Source of the DNA: Akebia trifoliata
Taxonomy: Eukaryota > Streptophyta > Magnoliopsida > Ranunculales > Lardizabalaceae
Length of the DNA stretch: 64,000 nt
NCBI GenBank assembly: GCA_017979445.1
Contig: CM030715.1
Span: forward strand, 27,567,169 to 27,631,168
Reading direction: 5' to 3'
The notes under the pieces were generated by a model. That model was not told the origin of the DNA, did not search any database, and saw only the letters and a program-made list of their open reading frames with translations. Of this stretch, positions 58,301 through 64,000 are shown one piece after another. Numbering within the stretch: position 1 is the first letter of the stretch; each line of letters opens with the position of its first letter. Made by a program: the position numbers and the translations under genes.

Positions 58301-58902
58301 TGCGAAAATGGTAAAAACAGAAATTTTCATATATTTTGCTATTGAAAATACTCTTTTTTCGGAAGGATCTTTCTATATAAAATACATTCTAATCTCATAT
58401 CAGAAGGATCATTTTGACAAAAAGGATATTTTAGATAGTAAAAATATAGAAATTACTGTTTTTACCGTCTTGATAAAAAAAAATTGAAAATAATAAATTA
58501 CCTTTTTCGGAAATAATATGTACAATTTACCGTTTTGGTAAATAATCGATATGTCGTGCATGTTTTGGTAAATTTTCCAACAAATGAATTTTACATGTTT
58601 ATCAAAAAGAATATATATATATATTTGATTTTTTTGGTTTGTTTGGTTATTATTTTTGAGAATTAATAGAAAATTAAGCTGACAATATTATTGTTGCTTC
58701 TCAGGCTGGCCCACGTATTTGTTTGGGAAAGGAATTTGCTTACAGGCAGATGAAAATATTTTCTGCAGTAATGTTAGGCTGTTTTGCTTTCAAGATGGCT
58801 GATGAGAAGAAAACAGTCAAATATAGAACAATGCTCAATCTTCACATTGATGGTGGCCTCCATGTTCAAGCTTTCCACAGATTGGGGACACAAAAATCCT
58901 AG
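52338..58902 (+). CDS. CYP704C: Cytochrome P450, CYP704 family (704C-like), 511 aa
   Basis: Six exons: 52338-52646, 54410-54625, 54769-55056, 55399-55719, 57444-57647, 58705-58902. GT-AG borders, all phase 0, 512 codons with TAG. Residues about 8-30 form the N-terminal ER membrane anchor. AGRDTT (302-307) is the I-helix oxygen-activation motif, ETLR (368-371) the K-helix ExxR, FRPERW (422-427) the PERF-type motif, and [10 protein letters not shown] (445-454) the haem loop with Cys452 as ligand, split by the last intron. The text ([44 protein letters not shown]) fits the CYP704 group of CYP86-clan fatty-acid omega-hydroxylases. CYP704B makes sporopollenin precursors; 704C roles are less clear. 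Complete; introns 1, 4 and 5 are stuffed with repeats. Confidence 0.93.
52626..53835 (+). repeat. Tandem array of the exon 1 end plus intron start, CYP704 intron 1
   Basis: The last 21 nt of exon 1 (AATTTTCAGAACTATGGCAA G) with its donor and about 265 bp of intron are present five times. Donor GT positions: 52647 (real), 52933, 53201, 53476, 53761; spacings 286, 268, 275, 285. Each later copy is preceded by a pyrimidine tract and CCCCAG or CACAG, making 26-nt pseudo-exons at 52907-52932, 53175-53200 and 53735-53760; in the 53450 copy the acceptor AG is altered (CACTGAG). Units also carry (CTTT)n and (GT)n microsatellites of differing length. Confidence 0.95.
54050..54285. mobile_element. Foldback MITE, CYP704 intron 1 (family copy 1)
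   Basis: Left arm TATGATTTGCCAAGTGGCAT, ACTCCCTGACATGG, ACAAGCTTGGGGAACCATAG; right arm CTACGGTTCCGAACTTGTCA, GTGAGGGAG, GAGTATGTCACTTGGGGAGT, CATATTATCAGGACTC. The arms are about 90 bp and inverted. The same arms bound 56424-56664. Confidence 0.7.
55757..56045. mobile_element. Long foldback element in CYP704 intron 4
   Basis: Arms of about 115 bp: left AAGAGAGTTAAATATTT, TTTTTCAAAAATTACC, GCTGGACAATCCAGCATTTT, AGTAACTCG; right CGAGTTACTAAAACG, TTGGACTGTCCAGCCACTTT, GGTAATTTTTGAAAAA, TTTTAACCCTCTTTTT. A short palindrome (CTGGACARTCCAG) sits in each arm. The centre is only about 60 bp. Non-coding. Confidence 0.75.
56424..56664. mobile_element. Foldback MITE, CYP704 intron 4 (family copy 2)
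   Basis: Left GAGTCCTGATAATATGACTT, GCTAGGTGGCATACTCAA, GACTCCATGACGTGGACAAG; right CAAACTTGTCATGTCATGGA, GAGTATGCCACCTAGCGAGT, CAAATTATCACAACTC. This is the same family as 54050-54285, so one gene carries two members in different introns. Confidence 0.75.
56880..57195. mobile_element. hAT-like non-autonomous element, CYP704 intron 4
   Basis: Left GTTTGTCAATGGACCGGGCT and right CCGGCCCATTGACAGCTCC are inverted termini of the TGTCAATGG..CCATTGACA type. The body is made of repeated CGGGCC/ACCCAACC-like text on both strands. No ORF. About 315 bp. Confidence 0.55.
58195..58582. mobile_element. Foldback MITE in CYP704 intron 5
   Basis: Left arm AATTTACCAAAACATAGAAC, ATTTACCAAAACGG, CGAAAACGGTAATTTG; right arm CAATTTACCGTTTTGGTAAA, ATGTTTTGGTAAATTTTCC. 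The arms are inverted over about 90 bp with a 200-bp AT-rich centre. It ends 122 bp before the last exon. TTTGGTAAAT also occurs upstream of GC6 (about 5672 and 5703). Confidence 0.65.
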
Positions 58903-59160
58903 AGATACTTAAAGATTTGGCCCATATGTGTGAGTTTTAATTTCAAATATATATATATGTGAGTAATTAATTAGTTATAATAGGGTCAAATGTGTAAAAG
59001 TAAGAAAAATACTTGGTGACTAAGTGCAAAGATGAAGTTTGTGAGTGGTAACAATGCTTCAAACTTTCCTTATAAAACGTGTCTCAGGGATAGATAGGAA
59101 ATGTAGAATCCCTTTTGGCCTTTACTTGTTGCATTTGCAGTAAAATTTGTTAATATATTT
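58903..59160 (+). other. CYP704 3' untranslated region (estimated)
   Basis: AT-rich sequence after TAG. No canonical AATAAA was found; the 3' end is unknown. Confidence 0.4.
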
Positions 59161-59243
59161 GTTTGTGCGACTGAATTGCATTATGTGCTTCTTGTCTTCT
59201 TTAATCTGTATTATCTTATAATGGATGCGTGTGGTGCAACTCT

Positions 59244-59494
59244 TTCACAATGTGAAAAAAGCTTATATTTGACGGATCAAGATGTTGAATTTTTCATTGT
59301 CAAAATTTTTTTTCGACAGATCGAAACTGTCAAATTAGTGGAGGATGGGAGAAATTTGAGGGCTTTAAGCCTTTGAATTGGGGAACTTCAAAATTTTTAA
59401 CAGCCATGGCCCATTGAATTTCAGTTTTTAAAATTTGTAAGTTTTGGCCTGTCGAATTTTCTCATCAAAATTTTCAGTTTCCATGTAGCTAGTA
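59244..59494. mobile_element. ACAATGTGAAAA-TIR element, copy 3 of 3
   Basis: Starts TCACAATGTGAAAA; internal order as in copies 1 and 2 (TTGACGGATCAAGATGTTGA, TTTTTCATTGTCAAAATTTT, GAAACTGTCAAATTAGTGGA, GATGGGAGAAATTTGAGG). Ends TTTTCAGTTTCCATGTAG. The most diverged copy: the palindromes are decayed. Confidence 0.65.
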
Positions 59495-59854
59495 CATCCA
59501 ATCCTGGGAGAGACATGTTTCTTATTATTATTATTATTATTATACAAAATAAAAAAGTTATGTGTGATTTGAGGTTCAATACTCCTTGCTTCGTGAGTAA
59601 TTAAGGGGGCTTGAATTTCAAAATTTTGTGTATTTTTACTTTCAAATGTGCTTCTTTTTATAGAGTTTAAATTTTGATACACTTAGGTGAATCCCAGAGA
59701 ATTTTTCTTAGATATTGTAGAGGCAAATTTAAGCTTACCTCTATCTACTCTATTGTTGCTTCTTCAAAGTTGCTCCTCGTTCCTACTAGCACCGGTGTGG
59801 CACCTGCCAATGATCTCCGACTATTAAGTTAAAATTTTCAAAAAGATGTTATTG

Positions 59855-59889
<35 letters not shown>

Positions 59890-60290
59890 ATCTCCAGAGA
59901 TCCAAAAAAAGATCTCCTTCTCCTCGATCCACTTTTAGTATATATCCCACCCCAAAGATCAAGGTTTCCCCTCTATTCGGGATTTGATCTTGTAAGATCC
60001 CACGATCATGAGTATCTTACTCCGTAAATGGAACCTTCCTTAACATATTCTATGAATCAAAGGATTCTTTCTAGAATTTTGGATCTTGGTAGACAAGGTA
60101 AAGAATTGCATAGAAACTCGGATTCGGTCTACCCTACTATTCAGAGCAGACTTTGATCTATTATGTCCTGTTAATCAAGGAAAACATCAATCTGTGCCCT
60201 GCTCTTCTATCGAGCTAAGTTGGGCTATTGGCTCATCTCATGTACCACTTATCCTTCAGATCTCATCTACCTTCTAATTTATGTTATCTT
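59495..60290. other. Retroelement-like non-coding debris with (CT)n
   Basis: A (CT)n tract at 59858-59886 and the ATCTCCGACTATTAAGTTAA motif. The text at 59760-60280 has the mixed composition of LTR-element untranslated DNA, but paired termini are not seen. Confidence 0.35.
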
Positions 60291-62900
60291 TATAACATGT
60301 GTAAGGTCTAGATGAGTTATCGATTTTACCCTCTACAAATAACATATTTGGAATGTTGACACTATAACAAGACCAACCATCAAATGCCAAAGTGACGTAA
60401 TCATTTGTCAACATGTCAAGGCCCTTTCTGGGATGGTCATATAAACCACCTTAGCAGGTTAACTACTTGATATTGGGAAAATGTTATTGCTTATTAGCAT
60501 GTCTAATGAACAAGACATGATCCTTTGTTAGGTAGAAGATTATAGATTCTTCGATCCAAAGCATTTTCTTCAAGAAGTTGAAATTGATGGATTGAAATAA
60601 GGTTCAACGTATTCATGATGGGTTTTTTATGAATAAACATCATCGGTTTTCTTTTTGACGTTGAAGTCTATGGATTAAAAACAAAGTTAAATAAGTTGAA
60701 AGTTTGAATATGATGAATTGTAGAGCAGAAAAATCAAAGGTTTTCTTTAAGAGGTTGAAACCATGGATTGAAAGGATGAGTTTTAATAGGTTTAAGAACT
60801 TGAAGATAATGGATTTTGGGAGAAAAATCGAGGTTTTTTTATGTTTTTTTTTTAGGAAATGTGATTTCTAACCTAACTTGGTGCATTTTGGGTCTGGCTC
60901 GACTCAGTTTCCATGTCAACTTGCACCAAGTTTCTGAGTTGACTTGATAAGCTAGTTCTATCAAGTTTCTCATCCAAGAAGACTCAGCTGAATTTTGAGT
61001 CAACTCGATGAGTTAAACTTCAAATTACCCACAAAGATCATGATATTCATATCCTCTCTTGTTAGACATAAACTAGAAACATTGTTAATTAATTAGTGCT
61101 ACAAAAATTTTAGATTTAGGTACCAAAACAGGATCAACCAATGGTTGAGAATCAATAAAAAAAAGTATCAAATCTAATACTTACAGTCAGTAATTAAGTT
61201 GATCAAAAGATCCACTTATAAGATTAGTAATTAGTGGGCCTAAAAAGAATTATAGAAACATTATGTAGAAAAACTTTCATTAGAACTAAAGTGAATCTCT
61301 AAAAACTGGTAGCTAATGTGTAATGAGAGCGAGTAAGCTAAAGCACGACTTCTAAGCAAATCGTCTTATAATACATGAAACTACGATTTGATAGCAAGTA
61401 TGCCAACCTTACGTCACGATTTAGATAACTAAGGTTGTAGCTATCAGCTTCTGACTTCCAGAAGCCTCTTTGATCAATGATGACCTAGACAACTTCTGCT
61501 TCATAATCCTTGACTTTTGATTCACAGAGAAACTCTTTCGAACGTTTTTTTAGGGGTGTGAGGTTTATATAGAAGCGATCGCCTTAAATTTTGTAAATGT
61601 TTCCAACAACAAAGATTTTGGATTTAATTTTAAAAGATTTATATATTTATCTCAAACAGTGTTGGACAAAAAAAAAACATTCAAGACCAATATTTTCACA
61701 AACCTATAAACCTAAAAATGATCTTACTTGTAGTTCTCATTGCATATATCATTAAATAATTCGTGTTGGGTGGCTTAAGGGCCCAACTTGTTGGGAATCT
61801 TTAAAAAGCTGAAAAGATTTTGCAAGATTCTACCACTTGTCAAATCTTTTGTCTTTAATGATTTTTTTATAATGATTATTTTGTTGAAAAAGACATTGAA
61901 TGGAGCACTTTATGTATTTTTAGCCTTTAAATTGTAAATAAAAATACATTGAACCGAAAATAAACATTAATAAATTTCCTATTTTTGCATTTTTCCCTTT
62001 AATTTTGTTTACAAAATACATTGGGCCAAACATACCTATTAATAAGTTTCCTTTTTAGTATTTTTACTACACATCATGACATAAAAGAAAGGTACATAAT
62101 TTATTCCCAATTTGCCTAGGTATGGAGCTATCAACCGGGCCTGGAATCTAACTAATCTTACTCAGCCCAACCCAAATAAGTAATGGTAAGGGCCTTAATA
62201 TTAAACAACAAAGCTTAATGATGTCTAGACTAGACCACTCCTATATATAATAAATTAGTTGGTAAGACATGTGGAGTGTTGATAATCATGTAGGTAAAAA
62301 TAGTATCTCACCTCAAACTTGTATCTCGATGATGATGCTCTTCCTAATTCTTGCAAAAAGAAAAAAAGTCTTAGAACTGGGCAAGGTTCCCAAATCAAGA
62401 CCCTTTGATGATTAAATTAGTAAAAAGTCAGAAAGAAGGTATAGCAAAATTAGAGCACCAGCCAGAAATCCTCATCCTATTTATTGTTTTCTTTTTGTTT
62501 AATAATTCTATGTCCTGAATTTCAATTTAAGTGAATTTACAATCTATTTTGGTTAATTTTTCAAGGCGAATCTAATGGTGTAATCGAATTTATAAAAATC
62601 AACTTGTAAAAAATTTTCCTATTTGATTGACCTAAGAATCCTCGAGATGTGCATAAAAAATTTTGGGGCATTACACAGACAAAGTAATGCCTCAATAATA
62701 CTACAACAAAACGTTACATATCTTATAAAGGCATAGTATGATGTAAAAAGACACAAAAATATGATAGAAACAATGATAGTAAAATATAATACGAAAGCAA
62801 AAATAAACCTTAACGAAGCTCCATTGTATAATACCAAAACAATATATAGTCATAATATACCTGTTGGATTTGCTTTCCAAATGATGTCTCTGAACGAACA
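60291..62900. other. Intergenic DNA, nothing recognisable
   Basis: AT-rich, no gene, no RNA gene, no clear element ends. Scattered GAGTCGACTCG-like degenerate repeats (60890-61030) also occur near 25570-25700 and 50900-51000. Confidence 0.45.
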
Positions 62901-62989
62901 ACCAATGATTGAGATATTGTTGGGTCCCAAAAAGGTCATGCTTAGCCCTTCAATTCAGAGATTTCTCTTTTTTAAGTTCTTATTTTCTT

Positions 62990-63600
62990 CTTTCAACAAA
63001 TTTATTTCATGGAAGATTGCATCAGAAGGATCTGAAGTTGAGGTTAAAGTTGAATATGACTAGATGCCCCCTAGGTGTATGGGGTGTTGTACTTCTGGGC
63101 ATGCTACTTCTAAGTGTCCCATTGCTCATAGAACCAAGCCAATGTGGGTAGCCAAAACAGGAAGTGGGGAGGGTCCAGTTATTACACCCCCTGAAGAGTA
63201 AACTGACAAAGAATGAGAAATGGCTAGATTGAGGAAAGGGGATAACCCATTAGCTAACATTCTTATTCAAGCTAACGAGGCCAGACAAGAAGCTGAACAG
63301 GTCCTTACTATTAGCTCACCTCCGGAGCCTCATGTTGTTGAGTTACCAAACGAGAGTACTGATAAAGAATCAACAATAAGTAGTGTGAATCAAGAGCCTA
63401 CTCCCCCACCACCCCACCCCCCAAAGAATAACACCAACTCGATGAAGAACAATTCAAACAGCAATGCGAAAAAAAGGTCGAAAAACAAGGGGAAGAAAAA
63501 CAAAGGGAACCCGAGTCCTAACAGATTTAAGGCTCTAACTAATCTCTCCACTCAAGACTCAAATGTTGAAACCCTTCTAGGAAAAAGGTTGGTTAGTTGA
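62990..63600 (+). pseudogene. LINE ORF1 remnant (CCHC zinc knuckle + basic tail)
   Basis: In one frame: SEGSEVEVKVEYD, a stop at 63061-63063 (where Trp is expected), then MPPRCMGCCTSGHATSKCP, a C-x2-C-x4-H-x4-C knuckle as in plant L1-type ORF1. Two more stops (63196-63198 and 63214-63216) precede a 126-codon stretch that is Pro-rich then Lys/Asn-rich (KKRSKNKGKKNKGNPSPNRF), the usual ORF1 tail. The N-terminal part of ORF1 is not recognisable. Three stops make it a pseudogene. Confidence 0.75.
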
Positions 63601-63727
63601 TGAAAAAGATAAGAAGGATAAAGGAAGACCTCTAACAACTTCTATCAAAGAGCTTTTGGTTAGAAGAAGTGAGATTTTGGTAGCCTCAGAAGGGGGCATT
63701 GAGCCCTTTTTCTGGAAGTTGTTATCC

Positions 63728-64000
63728 ATGATCTGTGCGTCATGGAACATAAGAGGGTTGAATGACTCTCTTAAATAGAAAGAAGTGAGAACACTCATTT
63801 CAAGGAATAAGATTTCAATTTTGGGCATTATGGAGATGAAAGTTAGAAATATCAATAAGGACAAAGTCTTTAATAGTATATGTAGAGGTTGGGGGACAGA
63901 GGAAAACTATGAAAAAGCTTTAAAAGGTAGGATCTGGGTTGTTTGGGACACTCAAGTAGCTAAGGTAACAACCTCATTAAAATCTGACCAAATCATTCAT
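63728..64000 (+). pseudogene. LINE ORF2 start: endonuclease domain, cut by window edge
   Basis: From ATG 63728: MICASWNIRGLND, the opening of the L1 apurinic-type endonuclease with its conserved Asn, then a TAG at 63776-63778, then KEVRTLISRNKISILGIMEM, carrying the conserved Glu (normally ETK, here EMK), and on to the window end. The ORF lies about 130 bp after ORF1 stops, as in plant LINEs. The rest of ORF2 would be to the right. Confidence 0.75.

Overview
The window is AT-rich nuclear DNA from a flowering plant. It has GT-AG introns of 80 bp to about 2 kb, plant-specific gene families, and a dense background of MITEs, SINEs, LINE and Copia debris, Helitron-like ends and microsatellites. 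Protein similarity fits a dicot, but I cannot name the species. All family names come from recognising motifs, not from a search.

Three apparently intact protein-coding genes are present. (1) On the + strand, 6402-18504 has 19 coding exons plus a 5'UTR intron. It encodes a 925-residue p115/Uso1-type vesicle tether, the golgin candidate 6 (GC6/MAG4) orthologue. (2) On the - strand, 36527-34116 has 4 exons and encodes a 461-residue wax ester synthase/diacylglycerol acyltransferase (WSD family). Its catalytic motif reads NHAIGDG. (3) On the + strand, 52338-58902 has 6 exons and encodes a 511-residue cytochrome P450 of the CYP704 (704C-like) group, with all P450 signatures. All three splice models close in frame. 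The genes are far apart and share no visible regulation; both the WSD and the P450 would act in lipid or fatty-acid chemistry, which may be chance.

Layout: 1-5.8 kb holds Helitron-like and foldback repeats. 5.9-18.7 kb is the golgin gene, with insertions in several introns. 18.7-34 kb is repeat-rich, with MITEs, a TRIM-like element, an 8-copy tandem array at 26.7-28.7 kb and a hAT-like element next to a Helitron-type end. 34.0-36.6 kb is WSD. 36.6-52.2 kb is mostly non-autonomous DNA elements, SINEs, an RNase H remnant and a broken Copia gag-protease with one LTR. 52.2-58.9 kb is the P450, whose intron 1 carries a tandem array copying the end of exon 1 with its splice donor. 59-64 kb is repeats, then a decayed LINE (ORF1 zinc knuckle, start of the ORF2 endonuclease) that runs off the right edge.

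I found no tRNA, rRNA, CRISPR or bacterial-type operon. The most distinctive structures are the splice-site-bearing tandem array in the P450, the higher-order tandem array at 27-28.7 kb, and several multi-copy TIR families that can be defined from this window alone.
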